A stretch of 64,000 bases of DNA. Source: an uncultured Hoeflea sp. (GTDB taxonomy: Bacteria > Pseudomonadota > Alphaproteobacteria > Rhizobiales > Rhizobiaceae). This document shows, piece after piece, positions 43,869 through 51,935 of the stretch (position 1 is the stretch's first letter; the number at the start of each line of letters is the position of its first letter). The position numbers and the translations under genes are program-made. The stretch covers positions 62,001-126,000 of the forward strand of contig NZ_CANMVK010000001.1 in NCBI RefSeq assembly GCF_947501405.1, in the 5' to 3' direction. The notes below the pieces were generated by a model. The model had not been told where the DNA came from. It made no database searches and saw only the letters and a program-made list of their open reading frames with translations.

Positions 43869-44957
43869 ATGGCGAGCATCAAGAGTTTCGACGCGGAAAT
43901 CGAGAAAACCCGTGCGGTGGTCGAGGATATGCGATCCAAGATCGAGGCCTCGGGCGTGGTGCTTGAAAAGATCTCGGATGCCGATGCCGAATTGGGTGAT
44001 CCGCAATTCGATATTGAAAACGCCCGCATTCAGGATGTGCTGCGCCAGCAGCGGATGATGGAGACCAACATCGCCGACCTGATCATCGGGCTCGAGGATG
44101 CGACCAATGTATTCGGCAGCGAATTCGAGAGCATGAAGGGCTATTCCGGCATGGAAAGCTTCATCTCGATGTTTTCGAAATCACGGGCGCAGCGAATGCG
44201 CTCGGAACGCGTCCGGAACATGTCGCTGTCTGGAAACCTCCAGGAACTTCTGAAGAAATCGGACACCATCACCGGTATTTTGAAGGATCAGAAGGACATT
44301 CTCGACAGCCGCTACAAGACGTCCGAGGCGAGCCTGATCAAGGTGATCGAGCGGCGCAAGGAAACCATGGGCAGGCTGGAGGCGACGCAGCAGCGGATCG
44401 AGGAGCTCAATCCGCAATTGCTCGACATTGAAAACCGGATCGCGGCATCGACCGACCAGAAAACCCGCACGGATCTGGAGAGCGAGCGTTCGAAGCTGGC
44501 CACCGAATACAATGAGCAGCAGGCCAAGGAACAGGAATTGCTGGCCGAAAGCCAGACGCTGGAGCGCTACACTTCGATGTTCCAGACCTTCGTGGATTCG
44601 CTCAACAACCAGATCGCTGCGCAGAACACGCTGATCAACAAGCTGACCATCGACACCGAACAGCGCATCGTCCTTTACAAGGCGCTTGAGGATTCGCTCA
44701 AGACCGCTGCGCAGCAGGATGTGGCCCACAAGATCAACACGCTGGGCAGCCGGGTCGACACGGCCGCCGAGGAGACCATGGCGGGCATCGGCGCTGCTGC
44801 GCAACAGCACATCGGCGATCTTCTGGAAATGCACGAGAAGAACATGCTGTCGACGCAAGATATCCAGCGGCGCAAGCAACTGGCCGACGATGCCTTCGCG
44901 CGGCGCTTCGCCGAGGTTCTGGAAAAGCACAATTCCGCCGATTACGTGCAGCGCTGA
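43869..44957 (+). CDS. helical coiled-coil protein, first gene of the AAA/DUF2333 operon
   Basis: Cytoplasmic protein of 362 residues, ATG at 43869 after AGGGAAAA. No signal peptide or membrane segment is seen. Nearly the whole chain looks alpha-helical. Residues about 115-270 form charged coiled coils (DILDSRYKTSEASLIKVIERR, ATQQRIEELNPQLLDIE), and the C-terminal 90 residues form amphipathic helices. The layout recalls helical assembly proteins such as TelA, PspA or ESCRT-III, but I see no motif proving homology. As the first gene of a coupled set with a Vps4-like AAA ATPase, it is the natural candidate for a polymer or adaptor handled by that ATPase. This role is inferred. Confidence 0.75.
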   Translation: MASIKSFDAEIEKTRAVVEDMRSKIEASGVVLEKISDADAELGDPQFDIENARIQDVLRQQRMMETNIADLIIGLEDATNVFGSEFESMKGYSGMESFISMFSKSRAQRMRSERVRNMSLSGNLQELLKKSDTITGILKDQKDILDSRYKTSEASLIKVIERRKETMGRLEATQQRIEELNPQLLDIENRIAASTDQKTRTDLESERSKLATEYNEQQAKEQELLAESQTLERYTSMFQTFVDSLNNQIAAQNTLINKLTIDTEQRIVLYKALEDSLKTAAQQDVAHKINTLGSRVDTAAEETMAGIGAAAQQHIGDLLEMHEKNMLSTQDIQRRKQLADDAFARRFAEVLEKHNSADYVQR

Positions 44958-44986
44958 GACAGGCTGCATGACCATGAGGGTTTTTG

Positions 44987-46132
44987 ATGCGCGCTGATAC
45001 GGGCCCCGCCGGCGCCTATTTCCGGTCCATGCGTGCGGCGCTGAACGGGCTCAGGGTCTATCTCAGCGACAACAAATCGCCGCTCTACGCCCACGGCCTG
45101 GTCGGGCAGGTGATCATTCCCTATGTCGATAGGCTCGAGGCGACGTTTTCGGCTTGGGAGAACCGGGTCGGTTTCATGGAGCGGTTTCGCATCAGCCGCG
45201 CGGACAGCGGCTTTCCGGTGTTTCAGAACGTGCTGACGCTGGAAAATGATCGCGCAACGGCCAAGGACCGGCTGGCGGCGATTCCGGAGCCGGAGACGCT
45301 GAAGGCGGAAATGGCCGACTTTATTCTGCGGCACCGGGAGTTTCCCGCTGCCCTGCAGGAGCAGATTGCCGAGCGGCTTTATCTCGAGGAGATCGGCAAG
45401 GATCAGGTGTTTGCGCCGTTCATCCTGCCCGAGACCATCCGGGTGTCGGTCAATCCGAAGACCCGCCGGCCGTTCTACGTGGTTCATTGGGGCGTCTTCG
45501 ATGGCAGTCAGACGCTGCCGATGGTCTATATGGCGACGATCGAGGATTCCAGTGAGGCGATTGCCAAAATGCTGGTGACCAAGGATGGCAAGCTCAACCG
45601 GGAGGTCGATATCCCGCTGCCGGTGGGCGGGTTGCTCAATCCCGAATTCGCCCGCGCCTTCGATGCTTCGGCAGAACGTCACGGCGCCTATTCGCTGTCG
45701 CCAGTGACGATTGCGCAGAATATCGATGAGGATTTCGAGCATCTGCATCCCAAGCAGTTGCGCCGCTTCGTGCTTGGGCCGTTCTATTCGGCCGGGGTGA
45801 CGGACAACAGCGACCGGATTTCGTCAATCCTGTCCAGGGTGCGCCGTGATGAGAACGCTTGGCTTCTCACCTGGACCATGCAGGAGGTGCTTTCCAAGAC
45901 CGAGCGTCCGGCCAAGCACGGATTGTGGAGTTCGGAACCGGCACGCGACGAATACCATATCGATACCGACGACCTGGAAGCCACGCGCCAGGGTGTGAGC
46001 GCCTACCAGAAACATGCGCTGGTTCCGCATGACGCCTATCAGGCGCTTTACGCCTCGGGCGAAGCGGAGAGCATTTTCTCAGGCTTCACGGTGCATGTGG
46101 TTTCGGGCAAGCAAGTGATCAGCGAGGTATGA
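44987..46132 (+). CDS. protein of unknown function, second gene of the AAA/DUF2333 operon
   Basis: Soluble protein of 381 residues, ATG at 44987, six bases after GAGGG. I recognise no family. It has an N-terminal helical part (SMRAALNGLRVYLSDNKSPL, VIIPYVDRLEATFSAWENRV), a central region with strands and a conserved-looking RPFYVVHWGVFDGSQTLPMVYM (about 163-184), and a C-terminal DDLEATRQGVSAYQKHALVPHDAYQAL. No signal peptide or membrane helix is seen. The stop is four bases before the AAA gene start, so the two are co-translated. Probably a partner or substrate adaptor of the ATPase. Confidence 0.75.
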   Translation: MRADTGPAGAYFRSMRAALNGLRVYLSDNKSPLYAHGLVGQVIIPYVDRLEATFSAWENRVGFMERFRISRADSGFPVFQNVLTLENDRATAKDRLAAIPEPETLKAEMADFILRHREFPAALQEQIAERLYLEEIGKDQVFAPFILPETIRVSVNPKTRRPFYVVHWGVFDGSQTLPMVYMATIEDSSEAIAKMLVTKDGKLNREVDIPLPVGGLLNPEFARAFDASAERHGAYSLSPVTIAQNIDEDFEHLHPKQLRRFVLGPFYSAGVTDNSDRISSILSRVRRDENAWLLTWTMQEVLSKTERPAKHGLWSSEPARDEYHIDTDDLEATRQGVSAYQKHALVPHDAYQALYASGEAESIFSGFTVHVVSGKQVISEV

Positions 46133-46136
46133 CCGC

Positions 46137-48053
46137 ATGAGCCAGACAACCGGACTGACGACGATTCCCGAGGACGATATCGCGCGCCACCGACCACTGG
46201 CACAGTCGATGGTCACCCGCATCGTTGTTCTCGAGAGCCAGGACTCCAGATCGGCGACGCCGCTGGCGGGCACCAGCCGGCGCTTTGTCTCCACGGTGTC
46301 GACTGGCGGAATGCGCCGGACCCGCGAGATCGAACTGGCAAAAGCCATTCAGGTGATCCGCGCGGATGACCAGATGCTGTCGATCCCGCAGCACACGCTG
46401 TTGTTTAGAACCCGCCGCGGTATTGCGGTGGCGTTGGCGGTGGCGGAAATGTTCGGACAGCAGTCCGACCTTGAAAGTCTCCAGTCGCGCAACTCCCAGG
46501 CGCCTTTGCAAGGCGAGGATGCCGAGCGGTTCAAGCGGCTGCTGGCGGCCTCGGCCTATGTCGCGGCCTTCACTTTCGCCGCCTATATCCTGCAAACGGT
46601 GGACGGCGAGAGCGAACCCGCCAATGACACCGAGGAGCCCGACTTCCAGTTCGACACGCCGCAGGATGCGTTGAAATCGCTGATCGGCGGGCTGGATGCC
46701 GCGATTGCCGGTGCGCCCGACGAGACCGCGATGACGGCGCGGGCGCGAGCATTGGCGCGGGTGGCGATCGAGGGGCTGCTCAGCCGCCGCGGCCGGTTTG
46801 ACGCGCTCAGCGCCTTCGGCCAGACCCATCTCAGGCTTGAAAGCGACAATTTCACCCTCGACGGATTCGATGTTGCGCCCGGCCAGCGCCGCAAGCCGCT
46901 GGTGATGGATTTCAAGAAGCCTAACGAGATCATCGGCAATCATCTCGCCAAGCATCAGGCGATGCGGCTGGCGCGGATGGTCATGGCCTATGATTTCGAC
47001 CGGCAGCTCAATCCGTTTGTCGAACTCGGCGGCTTCGTCTTCACCTTCATCGGCGATGGCGCGCCGGGCACCGGCAAGACCATCCTGATCCAGATGATGG
47101 CCGGCATGGTCCATGACTACTGCCAGGTGGCGGGCTATCCGTTTCACTACGAGAATTTCGGCGTCGACCAGATTTCGTCCTATCAGGGCAAGTCGGGCCA
47201 GAACTGCAAGGCCTTCGTCGACAACGTCATCAATCCGCGTGCAATCGGTTTCGGCACCATCGACGACATCGACCAGGTCGCCGCCAAGCGTTCGGATGAC
47301 CGCGCTTCGGCGGGCCAGCAGGAGGTCACCGCGGTGCTGATGGAGAGCTTTGCCGGCGCCTCCACGGTGGTGCGCGGCAATTGCTGTTTCGGAATGTTTT
47401 CCAACTATCCCGAAAATGTCGACGACGCGCTCAGGCAACGCGCCGGTGCGCGCTGGCTGGTCGACGGGCCGCAATCGCTCAATGATTATGTCGATATCTT
47501 CGCGCTGCTGGCGGGCAAGAACCATGCAATCCCGCTGGGTGAGCATGATTTGTTTGCGAGCCAGGAAATCAAGACCGCTGTGGCGCGTTCCTACGACGGT
47601 CACGACCGGCCGCAGGAAGACGGGTTGCTTTCGGTCTGGGAGAGGTTTGAGAAGGAGTGCGGCAAGGTCGAGACGATCGCCGATATCGGCGCATATCTGC
47701 ACCGCATCAAACTGGCGGAACCGCGTTTTACCGGCCGGGCCATCAAGAACATCACCGATGCGATCAAGATGCGGGCGATGGATATCGATCTGCCCGATGA
47801 ATGGTTCGAGACCGCTGAAGCCTTCATGCACAAGCCCTATGACGAGAAGCTGGCGATGATTTCAGAGCTGCGGAAGCCCTTTACCATCGAGATGGTGCTG
47901 CAGGAAATCAACCGCTACGCCGATTCCGAGTTCCGCTACACCGACCGATCTGATGCAAGTGCTGTGGAGGAGATCATCCGCCGTGAGCGGCAGCGCGAAC
48001 GCTCCATCGAAGAGATCGAAGAGATGAAACGCGACGGGCGCTGGAACCAATGA
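46137..48053 (+). CDS. AAA ATPase of the classical clade (Vps4/CDC48-like core)
   Basis: ATPase of 638 residues. Residues 1-290 form an unknown N-terminal region; the AAA core starts near 298. Walker A is GDGAPGTGKT (306-315). The segment PFHYENFGVDQISSYQGKSGQNCKAF (335-360) aligns by eye with the Vps4/p97 pore-loop region, giving Tyr349-Gln-Gly as the substrate-gripping aromatic. Walker B is GFGTIDDIDQ (371-380), with Asp377 where the catalytic Glu is usual. The sensor-1 Asn is in MFSNYPENVDD (420-430) and the arginine fingers in ALRQRAGAR (431-439). The C-terminus is a charged helix. The stop overlaps the next start as ATGA. It probably unfolds or disassembles a protein complex; its target is unknown. 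Confidence 0.85.
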   Translation: MSQTTGLTTIPEDDIARHRPLAQSMVTRIVVLESQDSRSATPLAGTSRRFVSTVSTGGMRRTREIELAKAIQVIRADDQMLSIPQHTLLFRTRRGIAVALAVAEMFGQQSDLESLQSRNSQAPLQGEDAERFKRLLAASAYVAAFTFAAYILQTVDGESEPANDTEEPDFQFDTPQDALKSLIGGLDAAIAGAPDETAMTARARALARVAIEGLLSRRGRFDALSAFGQTHLRLESDNFTLDGFDVAPGQRRKPLVMDFKKPNEIIGNHLAKHQAMRLARMVMAYDFDRQLNPFVELGGFVFTFIGDGAPGTGKTILIQMMAGMVHDYCQVAGYPFHYENFGVDQISSYQGKSGQNCKAFVDNVINPRAIGFGTIDDIDQVAAKRSDDRASAGQQEVTAVLMESFAGASTVVRGNCCFGMFSNYPENVDDALRQRAGARWLVDGPQSLNDYVDIFALLAGKNHAIPLGEHDLFASQEIKTAVARSYDGHDRPQEDGLLSVWERFEKECGKVETIADIGAYLHRIKLAEPRFTGRAIKNITDAIKMRAMDIDLPDEWFETAEAFMHKPYDEKLAMISELRKPFTIEMVLQEINRYADSEFRYTDRSDASAVEEIIRRERQRERSIEEIEEMKRDGRWNQ

Positions 48054-49351
48054 AGCTGCTCGCCGACAATGAGCTGATCTACGGTCGGCTGCTTCCGGTG
48101 GACGAGCCGCATCTGGTGGGGCGCTACAACAAGGCGCTCAAGGCATTTGGCCTGCCCGAAACCAAGCTGGAGCGGTTCCGGATCGACATGACCGGGTTTT
48201 CGCCTGAAATCGCCGAGGAGCTCGAAGACAAGCAATATCTCGATCCCAATGGCGTCAACCGGCGGTTCGTGATTTTAACGCCGGAGCAGGAAACCCTGCC
48301 GGTGGTGCATACCCAGTTTTCCAACACCGCGGGGCTGATGCACGCGTTTTTTGATGGCAACCGCCGTGCCGTGCATGCGGTGACAATCAAGGATGCGCTG
48401 TATGGTGAAATCGAGGATCCGGTGGCGCTGGTGTCGGGCGTCGAGGATCTGCTGGCGATCGACGAAGTGCGGTTCCGGGTCATGTCGGCAGAGGACATGC
48501 TCGGCAAGGCGACGGAATTGCGCACGCTGGTCGACCGGCTCGAGACCTCGAAGGATGGCTGGCGCGACGACGCTATGCTCAATCGTATGGTGGAACTGGC
48601 GCGGGAGACCGGCGATATCCGCCAAAACGCGCTGGTGCCCGACCAGCTGGTGTTTGCCCACACCTCCTACTGGGCCAACCATTTCGATGGTGTGTTCATC
48701 TTCCGCGACGGGCGCACCACCACGGTGATCTGCGACAGCCAGGCCCCCGGCTTCCGCCGTTCCCGGCCCTGGGAAGTGAGCTATATCGACATTGCCGATC
48801 ATGCGCGCATCTTCGAGTATCTCTCCAAGAGCGGCCGGCTGCAATTGCCCCGCGCTTCCTGGGTGGAACCATCGGAGTTCTTCACCCACCGGGCTGATAT
48901 GGCGATTGCTGATCTGATCCGGCTGACGGATCCCGATGTCGACCTGATCCGGGCCGACCGGGTCTGGCTGCAGACCTGGATGCACCGCAACGCCGGTCTG
49001 ATCGCCGAGCAGCGGATCTATCCGTTCCTGCAGGAAGCGACCCGCGAAATCGGCGCCACCGGACAAGTGAAAATCAGCGAGGTGCGGGCCGACTGGCGGT
49101 TGATGCTGTGCCGCGCCACGCCCGATCACGAAGACCAATGGCTGGTCAACCGGTTGCTGGCGCGCCTGTCGCCGTTCGATTTCGTGTCCCGGTTTGTTTT
49201 TGACAAGCAGGGTTTTTATGACGCCTATGAAGAATATTCCGACAGCTACCGCGCATATGTTGTGAACGTGCTGTCGACCACCTATCTCAATGACAAGGCG
49301 GCGCTGAGGGCGCGGCTCTATGGATTGAAAGGACACCAGGACGATGCTTGA
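48050..49351 (+). CDS. protein of unknown function, fourth gene of the AAA/DUF2333 operon
   Basis: Soluble protein of 433 residues overlapping the AAA stop by four bases. I recall similar rhizobial proteins under a DUF label (possibly DUF6638) but cannot confirm it. Visible features are a beta-rich N-terminus (RFVILTPEQETLPVVHTQFS), a helical middle (EDMLGKATELRTLVDRLETS), a region with VFIFRDGRTTTVICDSQAP (about 227-245), and a helix-rich C-terminus (RFVFDKQGFYDAYEEYSDSY). No membrane segment or catalytic motif was recognised. Co-translation with the AAA ATPase and the DUF2333 protein indicates a shared complex or process. Confidence 0.75.
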   Translation: MKLLADNELIYGRLLPVDEPHLVGRYNKALKAFGLPETKLERFRIDMTGFSPEIAEELEDKQYLDPNGVNRRFVILTPEQETLPVVHTQFSNTAGLMHAFFDGNRRAVHAVTIKDALYGEIEDPVALVSGVEDLLAIDEVRFRVMSAEDMLGKATELRTLVDRLETSKDGWRDDAMLNRMVELARETGDIRQNALVPDQLVFAHTSYWANHFDGVFIFRDGRTTTVICDSQAPGFRRSRPWEVSYIDIADHARIFEYLSKSGRLQLPRASWVEPSEFFTHRADMAIADLIRLTDPDVDLIRADRVWLQTWMHRNAGLIAEQRIYPFLQEATREIGATGQVKISEVRADWRLMLCRATPDHEDQWLVNRLLARLSPFDFVSRFVFDKQGFYDAYEEYSDSYRAYVVNVLSTTYLNDKAALRARLYGLKGHQDDA

Positions 49352-50441
49352 TCCCGTGATCGCTTTTTTCGAACGGATCTTTCACGCCATCGGCCGCGGT
49401 ATCGGAGTGGTGATCTCGGCGCTGTTGTGGCCCTTCGTCACGCTGGCGCGCTGGTATCGCGAACGCGGCTTCATCCTCAAGGCGATCGTTGGCGGCATCG
49501 TGGTGTTGTTCGTAGGTCTTTACGGCTATTTCTTCTGGCAATCGCAGTTCTGGTCGGGCTTCGATCCCGAGTATCCCGCGCAGCGCGAGATGATTGCAGC
49601 AACACCGGGCACGGCCACCGGTGACGGGCAATGCGCGCCGTCGGCGATGGTGGCGGCGACGTCCGACCTGATTGATTTCAACGTCAACCAGAACGCCTGG
49701 ATCTCGTCGATGATCCTCTACAAGACCGGTTTTTTCGGCATCGACTGGGATCACACGCCGTTCTTTGACAACAAGGCCGCCTTCCAGCGCGGCGTCAATC
49801 AGGCGATCCGGCGCACGACGGTCGAATTCGTCGACACGCTTGGGCGGGTGCGCGGCACCAGCCAGGTGGATGGCGATCTTCAGGATGCGCGCGGCGCGAT
49901 GCAGTTTGATGAATACACCTGGTATTTCGGCATCAGCCCGTTCGGGCCCAAAACGCCGACGCCGTCGTTCTACCGTTCGGCAATTGCCGATCTTGAAGCC
50001 TTTAACGACAGGCTTTCCAAATGCACCGCCATCTATGATGCGCGCGCCGACAATCTGATCCAGTTCCTCGACCGTATCGCGTCGGATGTGGGCTCAACAT
50101 CCGCCATCCTGCGCGACCGCTCGGAGAACTATAATTCCGGCTGGTTCGACACCCGCGCCGATGACCGGTTCTGGTTCTCCTATGGCCAGCTCTACGGCTA
50201 TTATGGCATTTTGAAAGCCACCCGTGAGGATTTCCGCGACGTGGTGGCGCAGCGCAATCTCGAGCAATTGTGGGACGAGATGGACGGGCAATTGTCAGCC
50301 GCACTGAAAATTCAGCCCTTCATCATCTCCAATGGCAATGAGAGCGGATGGATCATGCCAACCCATCTGGCCACGATGGGCTTTTACGTGCTTCGCTTCC
50401 GCTCCAACCTGGTGGAAATCCGCGCCATTCTCGACCGCTGA
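49344..50441 (+). CDS. DUF2333 membrane-anchored protein
   Basis: Protein of 365 residues, overlapping the previous gene by eight bases. A hydrophobic, possibly re-entrant stretch (VVISALLWPFVTLARW, about 21-36) is followed by one clear membrane helix (AIVGGIVVLFVGLYGYFFWQ, about 47-66). The remaining 300 residues would face the periplasm and match DUF2333 (LIDFNVNQNAWISSMILYKTG, GINQAIRRTT-like GVNQAIRRTTVEF, PFIISNGNESGWIMPTHLATMGFYVLRFRSNL). The biochemical role of DUF2333 is not known. As the only membrane protein of the operon, it would tether the system to the inner membrane. Confidence 0.85.
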   Translation: MLDPVIAFFERIFHAIGRGIGVVISALLWPFVTLARWYRERGFILKAIVGGIVVLFVGLYGYFFWQSQFWSGFDPEYPAQREMIAATPGTATGDGQCAPSAMVAATSDLIDFNVNQNAWISSMILYKTGFFGIDWDHTPFFDNKAAFQRGVNQAIRRTTVEFVDTLGRVRGTSQVDGDLQDARGAMQFDEYTWYFGISPFGPKTPTPSFYRSAIADLEAFNDRLSKCTAIYDARADNLIQFLDRIASDVGSTSAILRDRSENYNSGWFDTRADDRFWFSYGQLYGYYGILKATREDFRDVVAQRNLEQLWDEMDGQLSAALKIQPFIISNGNESGWIMPTHLATMGFYVLRFRSNLVEIRAILDR

Positions 50442-50504
50442 GGCGAGAACGGCCCAGGCGCTCCGCGGGCCAACGGCCGCGCCTTGCGTTTGGCGCTTTG
50501 ACGC

Positions 50505-51218
50505 CTAGCTGATCAGGTGCAGCCGCAACGCCTTGGCGACCAGCTGGGTGCGGTTGACGCAGTCGAGCTTGCGCATGGCGCTGTTCATATAGGTGTTGAC
50601 CGTGTGGTCCGACAGCGAAAGGATCGCGGCGATTTCGGTCGAGGTCTTGCCGTTGGCGGCCCAGTGCAGCACTTCGAGCTCGCGGGCGGTAATGTTGCTG
50701 GCGGCAGTCTTGGTCTTGGTCGTGAGGTTGGAATAGGCGTCATAGACATGCAGCACGAACAGCCCGAGCTGGCCCATTTCGGTGTGGGTCAGCGCATCGC
50801 GATTGCCGAAAAACCCCATTGACGCGCGGCGGCCATTGGGGCCGTGCACCGGATAATAAATGCCGGAATTGATCTTGTGGGTACTGAACAGGTTCAGCGC
50901 CGGTTCAACCTCATTGGCAGGCCGGCCTTTTCTCAAAATTTCGAGATCCCAGGAAATCGGCGCGGTGGAGCGCTTCAGCGTGGCGAAAATCGGCGAATTG
51001 CGCAACAGGCCAAGAGCGTCGTAGCCCTCTATGAAATCGAGTGGCAGATCCGACAGGGTGATGTGATTGGAAAGCCGCTGACTGCTGGTGGCCGGGATGT
51101 CGACGATCGCATACCGGTCGAAACCGAATTTCGCGGTCAATTGGCGCAGAAAATCGCCCAACTCGGTCTCGGTCGCAACCGCCTTCAATTCGCTTAGAAG
51201 GGCGTCATGGCCTTTCAT
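50505..51218 (-). CDS. LuxR-family regulator with autoinducer-binding-like domain (LuxR solo)
   Basis: Regulator of 237 residues from the ATG at 51218; an upstream TTG is less likely. The N-terminal domain matches the autoinducer-binding fold: Phe62, Tyr66, Ser75-Pro and Trp90 fall at the positions of TraR Trp57, Tyr61, Asp70-Pro and Trp85. The key Asp that bonds the AHL amide is thus replaced by Ser. The C-terminal LuxR helix-turn-helix is ITARELEVLHWAANGKTSTEIAAILSLSDHTVNTYMNSAMRKL. No luxI-type synthase is in the window. It probably senses a non-AHL ligand or AHLs made elsewhere. Confidence 0.87.
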   Translation of the reverse strand: MKGHDALLSELKAVATETELGDFLRQLTAKFGFDRYAIVDIPATSSQRLSNHITLSDLPLDFIEGYDALGLLRNSPIFATLKRSTAPISWDLEILRKGRPANEVEPALNLFSTHKINSGIYYPVHGPNGRRASMGFFGNRDALTHTEMGQLGLFVLHVYDAYSNLTTKTKTAASNITARELEVLHWAANGKTSTEIAAILSLSDHTVNTYMNSAMRKLDCVNRTQLVAKALRLHLIS

Positions 51219-51361
51219 AAAAAGCAATCCGTCATCTTAATCGTTTGAATCCCGCGTCATAGTCACGTTACAGGCTTTCCGTGCGCCGTTCCACACCGCG
51301 ATTGGAATTAGCTTAAGAACATCTATGCCGGACCGCTCGGATTGGAAGGACCTATGTCGGT

Positions 51362-51823
51362 TCATACGGGAATCTTGTCGGTGGTCTTGACCTCTTCCAT
51401 CACCGCATAGGTGTGGGTTTCGCGTACGCCGGGAAGCGGCAGGATCACGTCGGACAAAAACGCCCGATAGGCGTCCATGCCACTGACTCTCGCCTTGACG
51501 AGATAGTCGAAACCACCCGCCACCATGTGACATTCCATCACGTCGTCGGACCGGCGTACGGCATCGGCGAAAGCGTCGAACACATCAGGCGTGGTGCGGT
51601 CAAGCTTGACCTCGACAAACACTAGCATGCCGCGGCCGAGCTTCTGGGGCGACAGCCGTGCCGCGTAGCCAGTGATGTAGCCGTCGCGGATCAGCCGCTT
51701 GAGCCGCTCACCGGTGGCGGTGGGCGACAGGCTGATCTTGTCGGCCAGTTCGAGATTGGTCAGCCGGCCGTCATCCTGGATGGCGCGAAGGATCTTGCGA
51801 TCAAGGCGGTCAATTTCCTTCAT
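51362..51823 (-). CDS. putR: Lrp/AsnC-family regulator, PutR-like
   Basis: Regulator of 153 residues. The helix-turn-helix (LDRKILRAIQDDGRLTNLELADKISLSPTATGERLKRL) is followed by the RAM ligand domain (DVMECHMVAGGFDYLVKARV). Divergence from putA across a short AT-rich gap is the standard arrangement for PutR, a proline-responsive activator in Rhizobiales. A spaced inverted repeat in the gap fits Lrp-type multi-site binding. Confidence 0.92.
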   Translation of the reverse strand: MKEIDRLDRKILRAIQDDGRLTNLELADKISLSPTATGERLKRLIRDGYITGYAARLSPQKLGRGMLVFVEVKLDRTTPDVFDAFADAVRRSDDVMECHMVAGGFDYLVKARVSGMDAYRAFLSDVILPLPGVRETHTYAVMEEVKTTDKIPV

Positions 51824-51825
51824 GA

Positions 51826-51888
51826 ATTCTCCATAATTCGAGTGAATGATAGTGAAATAATTTGTACTAATATTAAAATATGGAGAAT
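51826..51888. promoter_or_regulatory. putR/putA operator region with a widely spaced inverted repeat
   Basis: ATTCTCCATA (51826-51835) and TATGGAGAAT (51879-51888) are exact reverse complements separated by 43 bases of AT-rich DNA. Centre-to-centre distance is 53 bases, about five helical turns, so a wrapped Lrp octamer could contact both on the same face. The left arm nearly touches the putR start. Confidence 0.6.
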
Positions 51889-51935
51889 AATTGGTTCTAT
51901 CAAGCGATAGTTTGGATCATCCACGGGAGATCGCC

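Noticed and set aside
43869-44957. Calling the coiled-coil protein TelA (tellurite resistance)
   Set aside because: Only the helical layout is similar; no TelA signature or ter-type neighbours are seen.
46119-47831. Long minus-strand open frame opposite the AAA ATPase gene
   Set aside because: Antisense shadow; the plus-strand protein has intact AAA motifs and coupled neighbours.
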